From an uncultured Gemella sp. (GTDB lineage: Bacteria > Bacillota > Bacilli > Staphylococcales > Gemellaceae): DNA of 5,557 nucleotides. Where the stretch lies: NCBI GenBank assembly GCA_947254465.1, contig CAMYEU010000118.1:1-5557 (forward strand), in the 5' to 3' direction. The position numbers and the translations under genes are program-made. Below, piece by piece: positions 1 to 5,522 of this stretch. Numbering within the stretch: the first letter of the stretch is position 1; every line of letters begins with the position of its first letter. Below the pieces are notes generated by a model. It did not search any database. It worked only from the letters and a program-made list of their open reading frames with translations, and was not told where the DNA came from.

Positions 1-49
1 ACGAGATCCTGAGATGTCTCGTGGGCTCGGAGATGTGTATAAGAGACAG
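1..49 (+). other. Residual Nextera i7/Read-2 adapter (library artefact)
   Basis: This stretch is not genomic. Positions 1-7 (ACGAGAT) match the inner end of the Illumina P7 primer. Positions 8-15 (CCTGAGAT) sit exactly where the 8-base i7 index belongs and match the index I recall as N715. Positions 16-30 (GTCTCGTGGGCTCGG) are the Read-2 adapter and 31-49 (AGATGTGTATAAGAGACAG) are the 19-bp Tn5 mosaic end. Genomic sequence starts at about position 50. The adapter identity is certain from sequence; the index name is from memory. Confidence 0.98.
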
Positions 50-51
50 CT

Positions 52-1311
52 TTAAAACACCTACAAGAAGAACTCCCTGATATCGACAAATATAGAGAAA
101 ATGTACCTCAAAGTGTAAAAAACATCGTACTTCAGGCTACTATGAAAAATCCTAATGAAAGATATATTAGCTCTAAAGAGTTATTTGAGGATTTAAGTAC
201 GGTTCTTAATCCAGAACGTTTATATGAAAATAAATACACTGGTTTTAAAATCCCAGCACAACCCATAAATAATTATAATGAAACTCAATATATTGATAAC
301 AGTATTAATAACGATCAGTACGGTTACAATGATTACACTACTACTGATGATGATTATGAATATGAACAGGATAATAGAAAGAGTAATCGACGTTATCAAC
401 AAAGTAATAATCAAAAAAATAATTATACTAATGTGAGTAAAAAAGACGAAAAAGAGGAAACATCAAAAGCTAAACATGTATTTCTTGCAATATTAGCTAT
501 TGTTACTATTGTAGTAGGTTCATTCTTTATTTACAATTATGTTAGTGATTCCAACAGTGTTTCGGCACCAGATGTGCGTAATAAATCACTAGAAGAAGCT
601 AAAGTTACTATCGTTAAAGCTGGTCTCGAAGTAGGAGATATTACAGAAATCGCAAGTGATGATATAAAAGAAAATATTGTTATAGATAGTGATCCTAAGG
701 CCGGTAAAAAAGTAAAAAAAGGCTCTAAAGTAGATTTACGTGTTTCTTCAGGTAAAAAGACAATAGATATGCCAAATTTTGTAGGTCTAGATGAAGAAAC
801 TGTTAAGAAAAACGCATCAAAACTAGGATTTAAAAATATAACAGTAGAGAAAGTAGAAAGTAATAATTATGATACTGGAAAAGTTGTTTCTCAAAATATT
901 AAAGCTGGTATGGAAATAGTACCAAAAGAAAAAGAGTTGATATTACAGGTTTCAACTGGTAAGAAAAGAATTGCTATGCCTAACTTAGTTGGTGAAGATA
1001 TTAAAAAAGCAGAAAATACAATTTCGGCATATGGATTTAAACAAGTATCATTTAAAGAAGAGTACTCAGATAAAGATGCTGGATTGGTTATTTCTCAAAA
1101 TATTAAATCGGGTTCTAGTATTATACCAAGTGAAGAGAATTTAGAAGTTATTGTTTCTAAAGGAAAAGATAAAACTTCTTCTCGTGAGGAGACAACAAAT
1201 GATTTAAGTACTGATAAGAAGTCAAATGAAGATAAAAAATCAAATGAAGATAAGTCTACTAAAAATAATTCTATTCGAAACAACTCAAATAATAATAAGA
1301 ATACTAACTAA
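52..1311 (+). CDS. prkC: PrkC/StkP-type Ser/Thr protein kinase with PASTA domains, 5'-truncated
   Basis: Membrane-bound Hanks-type Ser/Thr kinase whose extracellular PASTA domains sense peptidoglycan or lipid II; in Firmicutes such kinases regulate cell-wall synthesis, division and dormancy exit. The reading frame is open upstream of the first ATG (142) to the adapter, and those codons encode kinase sequence (VPQSVKNIVLQAT, then NPNERY with the conserved C-lobe Arg at 160-162). So ATG 142 is internal and the gene is cut by the contig edge; about 419 codons remain, and the ATP-binding and catalytic loops are missing. In order: kinase C-lobe end (about 52-215); Asn/Asp/Tyr-rich cytoplasmic linker (about 215-470); one TM helix (about 478-543, VFLAILAIVTIVVGSFFIYN); PASTA1 (about 562-756), PASTA2 (760-963), PASTA3 (967-1164), the last two opening with MPN-VG; then a hydrophilic Lys/Asn/Ser tail. 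A terminator follows directly. The family call is firm; prkC versus stkP or pknB is naming convention. Confidence 0.95.
   Translation, partial: LKHLQEELPDIDKYRENVPQSVKNIVLQATMKNPNERYISSKELFEDLSTVLNPERLYENKYTGFKIPAQPINNYNETQYIDNSINNDQYGYNDYTTTDDDYEYEQDNRKSNRRYQQSNNQKNNYTNVSKKDEKEETSKAKHVFLAILAIVTIVVGSFFIYNYVSDSNSVSAPDVRNKSLEEAKVTIVKAGLEVGDITEIASDDIKENIVIDSDPKAGKKVKKGSKVDLRVSSGKKTIDMPNFVGLDEETVKKNASKLGFKNITVEKVESNNYDTGKVVSQNIKAGMEIVPKEKELILQVSTGKKRIAMPNLVGEDIKKAENTISAYGFKQVSFKEEYSDKDAGLVISQNIKSGSSIIPSEENLEVIVSKGKDKTSSREETTNDLSTDKKSNEDKKSNEDKSTKNNSIRNNSNNNKNTN
1213..1257 (+). repeat. In-frame 18-bp tandem repeat (DKKSNE) in the kinase tail
   Basis: Two full copies (1213-1230 and 1231-1248) and a partial third (1249-1257) of an 18-bp unit encode DKKSNE-DKKSNE-DKS. 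The copies differ only at synonymous Lys positions (aag versus aaa). The repeat lies in the extracellular tail after the last PASTA domain and merges into an Asn-rich end. It probably arose by replication slippage and may vary in number between strains. Confidence 0.8.
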
Positions 1312-1322
1312 TTAATGATTAT

Positions 1323-1361
1323 AAAAGCACAGGGGAGATAGGAATTTCAACTGTGCTTTTT
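1323..1361 (+). terminator. Intrinsic terminator after the PASTA kinase gene
   Basis: A perfect 10-bp inverted repeat, AAAAGCACAG (1323-1332) and CTGTGCTTTT (1351-1360), starts 12 nt after the kinase stop codon and ends in five T. The GC-bearing core is GCACAG/CTGTGC. The loop is large (18 nt, 1333-1350). The A-tract on the left arm means it could also stop transcription from the other strand. It separates the kinase from uvrC. Confidence 0.8.
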
Positions 1362-1386
1362 AACAAAAGTTATAAATTGATTATAT

Positions 1387-1392
1387 GGTGAT
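1387..1392 (+). promoter_or_regulatory. Shine-Dalgarno that sets the uvrC start
   Basis: GGTGAT matches the 3' part of the extended anti-SD complement (AGGAGGTGAT) and ends 4 nt before ATG 1397. The earlier in-frame ATG at 1385 overlaps this site and has no Shine-Dalgarno of its own in the AT-rich sequence before it. This favours 1397 as the true start. Confidence 0.6.
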
Positions 1393-1396
1393 TAAT

Positions 1397-3145
1397 ATGA
1401 ATTTAACATTACAAAAAAAATTAGAGTTACTACCTGATAATCCAGGCTGCTACTTATATAAAGATAATATTGGAGAAATTATATATGTAGGTAAAGCTAA
1501 AAATTTAAAAAATCGGGTTAAAAGCTATTTTACAGGTACACATAATAAAAAAACTCAAACTTTAGTTTCAAAAATTGAAGATTTAGAATACATAATAGTA
1601 AACTCGGAAAAAGAGGCGTTGTTATTAGAGAATAACCTAATAAAAAAACATAGGCCTTACTTTAATATTCGATTAAAAGATGATAAAAGTTATCCGTATT
1701 TAATGATAACTAAAGAAGAACATCCTAGACTATTAATGACAAGAAAGTATAAAAAAAATAATAAAAATATATATTTTGGACCTTATGTTGATATAAAATC
1801 AGCTACAGAGGTAAAGAAAATATTAGATAAAATATACCCATTAAGAAAATGCAACCCAGTAGAAAAGAGACCATGTATGTATTATCAAATAGGTGAATGT
1901 ATAGGTCCATGTGCCAAGAAAATTACAACAGATGACTATAAGAATCAGATTTCTAAAATTAAATCTTTCTTAACGGGTAATACTAAAGAGATATTATCAG
2001 ACTTAAAAAATAAAATGCAAAATCATGTTAAAAATCTAGAGTTCGAAGCAGCGGGACAAATACATAGTTATATTAAATCAATAGAAATTTCAGTTCAAAA
2101 TCAAGTTGTTGCAGATAGTACTAATGTAGATAGGGACTATATTGGATTTTCTTTTAATAGTGATCATATATGTATACAAATATTTTTATCTAGATTAGGA
2201 AATATTATAGAACGTAAGGTTGAGTACTTTAACTTATACGATACTCCTGAAGAAATTTTATATTCATACTTGTTACAATATTATTCCCTAAATAAACTTC
2301 CGAAAGAAATATATATTGATGATATTGATGAAAATTTACTTTCTGATGTAGTTGATTGTAAAGTTATAATTCCAAAACGAGGTAATCATAGAAAAATATT
2401 AGATACAGTAAAAGAGAATGCAACTTATTACTTAAATAATAATCTAGCCATTGAAGAACTTAAAGAAAGAAAATTACAAGTTACACTTAATAACATTGCT
2501 GAAAAATTAGGTGTACAATCTGTAAATAGCATTGATGCTTTTGACAATTCTAATATAATGGGCGTTGATGCAGTTTCTGTGAAAGTAAATTTCACCAATG
2601 GTAAAAAGAATACTTATAATTATAGAAAATTTAAAATTGATGAATCGATGGGAATTAATGATGTCCAAACTATGAGAGAAGTACTTTATAGAAATTATAA
2701 AGATAAAAAGACCAATACAGAACTACTAATAGTCGACGGTGGAAAGAATCATCTTAATGTAGCTATTGATGTAGTTCATAAAACTCTCGGTCTAGAACAA
2801 ATTAAGATTATTGGATTAGCAAAAAATGATAGACATATAACAGAGTACATTATTACCGATGATTATGAAATTATAGAATTTCCTAAAACTTCAGCAGAGT
2901 ATTTATTTTTAAAGCAAATACAAGATGAGGTTCACAGATTCGCTATAACTTATCACAGAGCGATAAAGAATAAAAATATGTATAAATCTAGCCTTGATGA
3001 TATTCAAGGAATTGGCAAAGTTAGAAAAAATCTATTGTTAAAATCGTTCTCTTCATTAGAAGAAATCAAGAATGCAGCAGATGAAAAGCTCTTAAAACTA
3101 GGTATTCCAAAAGATGTAATTAAAAATTTAAAGAAAAAATTATAA
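1397..3145 (+). CDS. uvrC: UvrABC system protein C (excinuclease ABC subunit C)
   Basis: Dual-incision nuclease of bacterial nucleotide excision repair; recruited to the UvrB-DNA pre-incision complex, it cuts 3' and then 5' of the lesion. From ATG 1397 it has 582 residues, normal for the family. ATG 1385 would add MVIN, but homologues begin at M-N-L and the SD supports 1397. Domains: GIY-YIG nuclease (about 12-95) with GCY and YVG motifs and the expected catalytic Tyr30, Arg40 and Glu78; Cys-rich Fe-S motif C152-X7-C160-X7-C168-X3-C172; UVR domain for UvrB contact (about 200-235, LEFEAAGQI); RNase H-like second nuclease with FDNSN (Asp383), VDGG (Asp447) and EVHRFAI (His513); tandem helix-hairpin-helix DNA-binding region at the C-terminus (about 531-582, IQGIGKVRK). 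Every key residue is present, so it should be active. It lies alone between two terminators; no uvrA or uvrB is nearby. No LexA-type box or convincing promoter was found upstream. Confidence 0.98.
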   Translation: MNLTLQKKLELLPDNPGCYLYKDNIGEIIYVGKAKNLKNRVKSYFTGTHNKKTQTLVSKIEDLEYIIVNSEKEALLLENNLIKKHRPYFNIRLKDDKSYPYLMITKEEHPRLLMTRKYKKNNKNIYFGPYVDIKSATEVKKILDKIYPLRKCNPVEKRPCMYYQIGECIGPCAKKITTDDYKNQISKIKSFLTGNTKEILSDLKNKMQNHVKNLEFEAAGQIHSYIKSIEISVQNQVVADSTNVDRDYIGFSFNSDHICIQIFLSRLGNIIERKVEYFNLYDTPEEILYSYLLQYYSLNKLPKEIYIDDIDENLLSDVVDCKVIIPKRGNHRKILDTVKENATYYLNNNLAIEELKERKLQVTLNNIAEKLGVQSVNSIDAFDNSNIMGVDAVSVKVNFTNGKKNTYNYRKFKIDESMGINDVQTMREVLYRNYKDKKTNTELLIVDGGKNHLNVAIDVVHKTLGLEQIKIIGLAKNDRHITEYIITDDYEIIEFPKTSAEYLFLKQIQDEVHRFAITYHRAIKNKNMYKSSLDDIQGIGKVRKNLLLKSFSSLEEIKNAADEKLLKLGIPKDVIKNLKKKL

Positions 3146-3148
3146 TTT

Positions 3149-3200
3149 ATTAAGTTATCCATATTTTTAAAATAAAACATACGGATAACTTAATTTTTTT
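3149..3200 (+). terminator. Strong intrinsic terminator after uvrC
   Basis: A perfect 12-bp inverted repeat, ATTAAGTTATCC (3149-3160) and GGATAACTTAAT (3183-3194), begins 3 nt after the uvrC stop and runs into seven T (3194-3200). The 22-nt apical part can pair further (TAT/ATA and TTT/AAA with two mismatches), leaving a loop of about 6 nt, so this is one long hairpin. It insulates uvrC from the FAH-recA promoter just downstream. Confidence 0.9.
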
Positions 3201-3211
3201 GAATAAATCTA

Positions 3212-3225
3212 TAGTAATATTACTA
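3212..3225. promoter_or_regulatory. 14-bp perfect palindrome over the -35/spacer; candidate operator
   Basis: TAGTAATATTACTA is an exact palindrome with no spacer. It covers the -35 position and ends 9 bp before the TATAAT box, where a bound dimeric repressor would block RNA polymerase. It is not the LexA/DinR box of Bacilli (CGAAC-N4-GTTCG) and lacks the odd centre of PerR, Fur and Zur boxes. The palindrome is directly visible; operator function is inferred, and in AT-rich DNA a chance palindrome is possible. Confidence 0.45.
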
Positions 3226-3240
3226 AAAGTATGGTATAAT
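3212..3240 (+). promoter_or_regulatory. Extended -10 promoter of the FAH-recA operon
   Basis: TATAAT at 3235-3240 is a perfect sigma-A -10 box, preceded by TG at 3232-3233, giving the extended form TGnTATAAT. The -35 position at 17-bp spacing is TAGTAA (3212-3217), a poor match to TTGACA, so the extended -10 must carry recognition. Transcription would start near 3247, giving a leader of about 29 nt that holds the AGGAGG site at 3265-3270. It lies right after the uvrC terminator and is the only convincing promoter before the FAH gene and recA. Confidence 0.8.
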
Positions 3241-3275
3241 AACTTAAAGAAATTATAAAAGTCGAGGAGGCAACT

Positions 3276-4190
3276 ATGAAATTTTTATCATTCAGTTATA
3301 ACGATAAAGAATTATATGGAGTAAAAGTAAAACGTGAAGAAAGTGCATGGAACTTAATTAAAGTATTTGAAGATTTTGATAACAATGATACTATTCCGCA
3401 ATCGTTAAGAGAAGCAATCGAAATATATGGGGTTTCATTTATAGAAAAAGTTCGAAAAGTACTAAAATTAGTTGAAGAAAGCAGTGATGCTGATAACTAT
3501 AAAGTATCATTTGATAAAATAATTTGGCGTTCGCCTATTACGAGAACACCAAAAAACATTCTTTGTGTTGGACACAATTATGAAGCACATGTAAATGAGC
3601 TAGGTGACGAATTAGCAAAAACTCCTAAAGATGTTCTTATCTTTACAAAAGCCACAACAGCTTTAGCTGGAAATAATGAAGTAGTGCCATCTCATAAAAA
3701 TATTACAGATAGCTTAGATTTCGGAGGGGAACTAGCTGTAGTAATAGCAAAACCAGGTAAAAATATACTAAAACCTCTAGTTTTAGATTATATTTTTGGA
3801 TATACAATTATGAATGATATCACTGCTACAGACTTACAATATAAACACGGTCAATTTTTCCTAGGGAAATCACTAGAAAAATCAGCACCAGTAGGACCTT
3901 ACTTAGTTACAAAAGACGAGGTTAGTTCACCTGAATCTATGAGTATTGTAACAAAAGTTAATGGTGAAATTAGACAAAATGCTATGACTTCAGAAATGTT
4001 ATTTAGAATTGATGATGTATTAGCAGAAGTTAGTAAAATTGTTCCTCTAGAGGCTGGAGATATTATTGCAACAGGAACACCTGCAGGAGTTGGTTCTGCT
4101 CAAAATCCACCAGTATACCTTAAAGCTGGAGATGAAATTAAAATAACCGTTGAAGGAATTGGTACATTAACTACAGTTATTGGAGACTAA
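3276..4190 (+). CDS. Fumarylacetoacetate hydrolase (FAH) superfamily enzyme
   Basis: Predicted cytosolic metal-dependent enzyme of the FAH superfamily, whose members hydrolyse, decarboxylate or tautomerise 2-oxo-acids such as acylpyruvates and oxaloacetate. At 304 residues it resembles two-domain bacterial members like Bacillus YisK: a small N-terminal domain (about 1-90) and the FAH catalytic fold (about 93-302). Visible motifs: CVGHNYEAHVNE with the lid His105/Glu108 pair; the metal segment; GYTIMNDITATDLQ with metal-ligand Asp181; GKSLEKSAPVGP; and ATGTPAGVG. The oddity is in the metal segment: where the family has E-x-E (LDYEGELAVVI), this protein reads LDFGGELAVVI, so the first Glu is Gly150 and only Glu152 remains. 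Activity may be altered or lost. The start is fixed by AGGAGG (3265-3270), 5 nt before ATG. It is first in the operon, 16 nt ahead of recA. Its substrate cannot be told from sequence. Confidence 0.9.
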   Translation: MKFLSFSYNDKELYGVKVKREESAWNLIKVFEDFDNNDTIPQSLREAIEIYGVSFIEKVRKVLKLVEESSDADNYKVSFDKIIWRSPITRTPKNILCVGHNYEAHVNELGDELAKTPKDVLIFTKATTALAGNNEVVPSHKNITDSLDFGGELAVVIAKPGKNILKPLVLDYIFGYTIMNDITATDLQYKHGQFFLGKSLEKSAPVGPYLVTKDEVSSPESMSIVTKVNGEIRQNAMTSEMLFRIDDVLAEVSKIVPLEAGDIIATGTPAGVGSAQNPPVYLKAGDEIKITVEGIGTLTTVIGD

Positions 4191-4192
4191 GT

Positions 4193-4200
4193 AGAAAGGA
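4193..4200 (+). promoter_or_regulatory. recA ribosome binding site in the 16-nt FAH-recA gap
   Basis: AGAAAGGA lies 6 nt before ATG 4207. The intergenic gap (4191-4206) holds only this site, with no terminator or promoter, which supports co-transcription of recA with the FAH gene. Confidence 0.8.
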
Positions 4201-4206
4201 ATAACA

Positions 4207-5346
4207 ATGGCGAAGAAAGCAAAAGATAAACAAGTTACACACATTGAAAAAGACGATTTAAAAGCACGTCAAGCCGCTATTAATGAAGCTATTAAAGTTA
4301 TAGAAAAAGAGTACGGTAAAGGTGCTATCATGGATATTTCCTCTGAAAATCCTATTAAAGTAGAAGCTGTGTCTTCTGGATCATTAGCAATCGACTCAGC
4401 TTTAGGTATAGGAGGATATCCTAAAGGTCGTATTGTTGAAGTATATGGTCCTGAATCATCAGGTAAAACAACAATCGCACTTCATGCTATTGCTGAAGTA
4501 CAAAAAACTGGAGGAATCGCTGCATTCATAGATGCTGAAAATGCCCTAGACATTGAATATGCTAAAGCATTAGGAGTTGATTTTACTCCTGGTAAGTTTT
4601 TCTTATCACAACCTGACAGCGGTGAACAAGCACTTGATATCGCTGAAAAACTTATCTTATCTGGTGCGATTGATATAATAGTAATTGACTCAGTAGCTGC
4701 ATTAGTTCCAAAAGCAGAAATTGATGGTGTTATGGGGGCGAATCATATTGGGTTACAGGCTCGACTTATGTCACAAGCTCTACGTAAATTAACTGGGCAA
4801 ATAAACAAAGCCAATACTATTGCACTATTTATTAACCAACTTCGTGAAAAAGTTGGGGTAATGTTTGGTAGTCCTGAAGTTACAACAGGAGGTCGTGCAT
4901 TAAAATTCTATTCAACTGTACGTATCGATGTACGTAAAGGAGAAGCAATTAAAGGTGCTGATAGTGAAATTTTAGGAAATAGAACTAAGATTAAAATTGT
5001 AAAGAATAAAGTTGCTCCACCATTTAAAGTCGCTGAAGTTGATATTATGTTTGGTGAAGGAATTTCAAAAATCGGGGAAACCCTTGATTTTGCAGTTGAT
5101 TTAGATATTATTAACAAATCTGGTTCATGGTTCTCATATAATGGAGAGCGTTTGGGTCAAGGACGTGAAAATGTTAAAAAAGTATTCGAAGAAAATGAAG
5201 AACTATATAATGAAATTTACGGCCTAGTAAGGGATGAAATTATGAGTAAAACTGGGAAAAAGAATAACTCAGCAGATGAAGAAGAATCAAATGATAATAT
5301 TGATGAACTTGATTTAGGGATAGAAACTTTAGGTGAGGTTGAATAG
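4207..5346 (+). CDS. recA: Recombinase RecA
   Basis: ATP-dependent DNA strand-exchange protein; forms filaments on single-stranded DNA for recombinational repair and triggers SOS co-proteolysis where LexA exists. It has 379 residues, slightly long, with an N-terminal extension of about 15 relative to E. coli and no intein. Seen in order: N-terminal helix (ARQAAINEAIKVIEKEYGKG); Walker A GPESSGKTT (81-89); catalytic Glu111 in DAENALD; Walker B-like IIVIDSVAAL (157-166); L1 loop (about 173-182); FINQLR with the ATP-sensing Gln211; L2 loop GVMFGSPEVTTGG (217-229); NRTKIKIVKNKVAPPF; C-terminal domain with GSWFSYNGERLGQGREN; acidic tail (about 353-379). Unusual: Asn112 where EHALD is nearly universal, L1 reads GVMGANHIG instead of GE-GDSH-G, L2 has Val225 for Thr, and a two-residue insertion (about 126-132). 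Core ATPase residues are intact, so it should function. It probably shares the FAH promoter; no LexA box was found. Confidence 0.98.
   Translation: MAKKAKDKQVTHIEKDDLKARQAAINEAIKVIEKEYGKGAIMDISSENPIKVEAVSSGSLAIDSALGIGGYPKGRIVEVYGPESSGKTTIALHAIAEVQKTGGIAAFIDAENALDIEYAKALGVDFTPGKFFLSQPDSGEQALDIAEKLILSGAIDIIVIDSVAALVPKAEIDGVMGANHIGLQARLMSQALRKLTGQINKANTIALFINQLREKVGVMFGSPEVTTGGRALKFYSTVRIDVRKGEAIKGADSEILGNRTKIKIVKNKVAPPFKVAEVDIMFGEGISKIGETLDFAVDLDIINKSGSWFSYNGERLGQGRENVKKVFEENEELYNEIYGLVRDEIMSKTGKKNNSADEEESNDNIDELDLGIETLGEVE
5331..5338 (+). promoter_or_regulatory. Candidate ribosome binding site for the miniprotein, inside the recA end
   Basis: AGGTGAGG overlaps the last recA codons and ends 14 nt before ATG 5353, longer than the usual 5-9 nt. 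Initiation may therefore be weak or coupled to recA termination at 5344-5346, just 6 nt before the small start codon. Confidence 0.4.
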
Positions 5347-5352
5347 TAATAT

Positions 5353-5445
5353 ATGAATAAAAAATTATTTAAAATTGTATTATGGTTAATGATTTTTATT
5401 ATATTAGCTAGTGGATTTATTTCAGCTATAGCAATATTCTTATAA
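5353..5445 (+). CDS. 30-residue single-TM miniprotein, Prli42/DUF4044-like
   Basis: A 30-codon ORF starts 6 nt after the recA stop and is fixed by an in-frame TAA at 5347-5349. The product has a short basic N-terminus (MNKKLFK) and one hydrophobic segment (about residues 8-30, with VLWLMIFIILASGF), predicted N-in in the membrane. Size, the 'MNKK...K-IV-LM...S' pattern and lack of a soluble domain resemble the Firmicutes miniproteins Prli42 (about 31 residues; in Listeria it anchors the stressosome to the membrane through its basic N-terminus) and DUF4044. The match is by eye on a very short sequence. The position directly after recA with no terminator between suggests co-transcription. It could also be an unrelated small membrane peptide, for example a toxin or leader peptide, or a chance ORF, though the clean TM pattern argues against chance. 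Confidence 0.6.
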   Translation: MNKKLFKIVLWLMIFIILASGFISAIAIFL

Positions 5446-5522
5446 TCTAGATACATAGCAAATAAAAGGGGAGGCCCCAAAAGTCATAAATTTTAAAAAA
5501 GTTTATATGAGAACTCATAGAC
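5446..5522 (+). other. Unresolved tail: strong Shine-Dalgarno and cut-off reading frame
   Basis: This 77-nt stretch before the adapter holds GGGGAGG (5468-5474), a strong SD-like run that also forms a small GGGG-AGG-CCCC hairpin (5468-5478). No ATG, GTG or TTG lies at normal distance behind it. One frame is open from 5459 to the adapter and reads ...INFKKVYMRTHR; its first ordinary start is ATG 5507, 32 nt after the SD, while ATA 5486 is 11 nt after it. It is probably the 5' end of a gene cut by the contig edge, but too short to identify. Confidence 0.3.

Noticed and set aside
142..144. ATG 142 as the start of the kinase-like gene
   Set aside because: The frame stays open upstream to the adapter and encodes kinase C-lobe sequence (VPQSVKNIVLQAT), and no ribosome binding site precedes this ATG; the Met is internal.
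220..414. Minus-strand ORF rich in Ile (also those at 1095-1283, 4908-5117 and 5217-5480)
   Set aside because: They lie antisense to well-supported genes, have composition typical of reverse-read AT-rich codons, and show no ribosome binding site or recognisable motif.
1371..1376. TATAAA as a uvrC promoter -10 box
   Set aside because: No acceptable -35 lies at 16-18 bp (the nearest TTTCAA-like match is 20 bp away inside the terminator loop), and TATAAA is common by chance in such AT-rich DNA.
1385..1396. Upstream uvrC start adding MVIN
   Set aside because: It has no Shine-Dalgarno, and GGTGAT, the site that serves ATG 1397, overlaps it; the family normally begins near the later Met.
3146..3275. 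LexA/DinR box before the FAH-recA operon
   Set aside because: No sequence resembling CGAAC-N4-GTTCG is present; the only palindromes are the terminator stem and TAGTAATATTACTA.
5468..5478. GGGG-AGG-CCCC hairpin as a terminator for the recA operon
   Set aside because: The stem is only 4 bp with a 3-nt loop and is followed by AAAA rather than a T-run.
5507..5522. ATG-AGA-ACT-CAT-AGA (MRTHR) as the start of an aspartyl-tRNA synthetase gene
   Set aside because: AspRS proteins often start with an R-T-H/Y motif, but five codons are too few to support the call and the site lacks a good Shine-Dalgarno at normal spacing.
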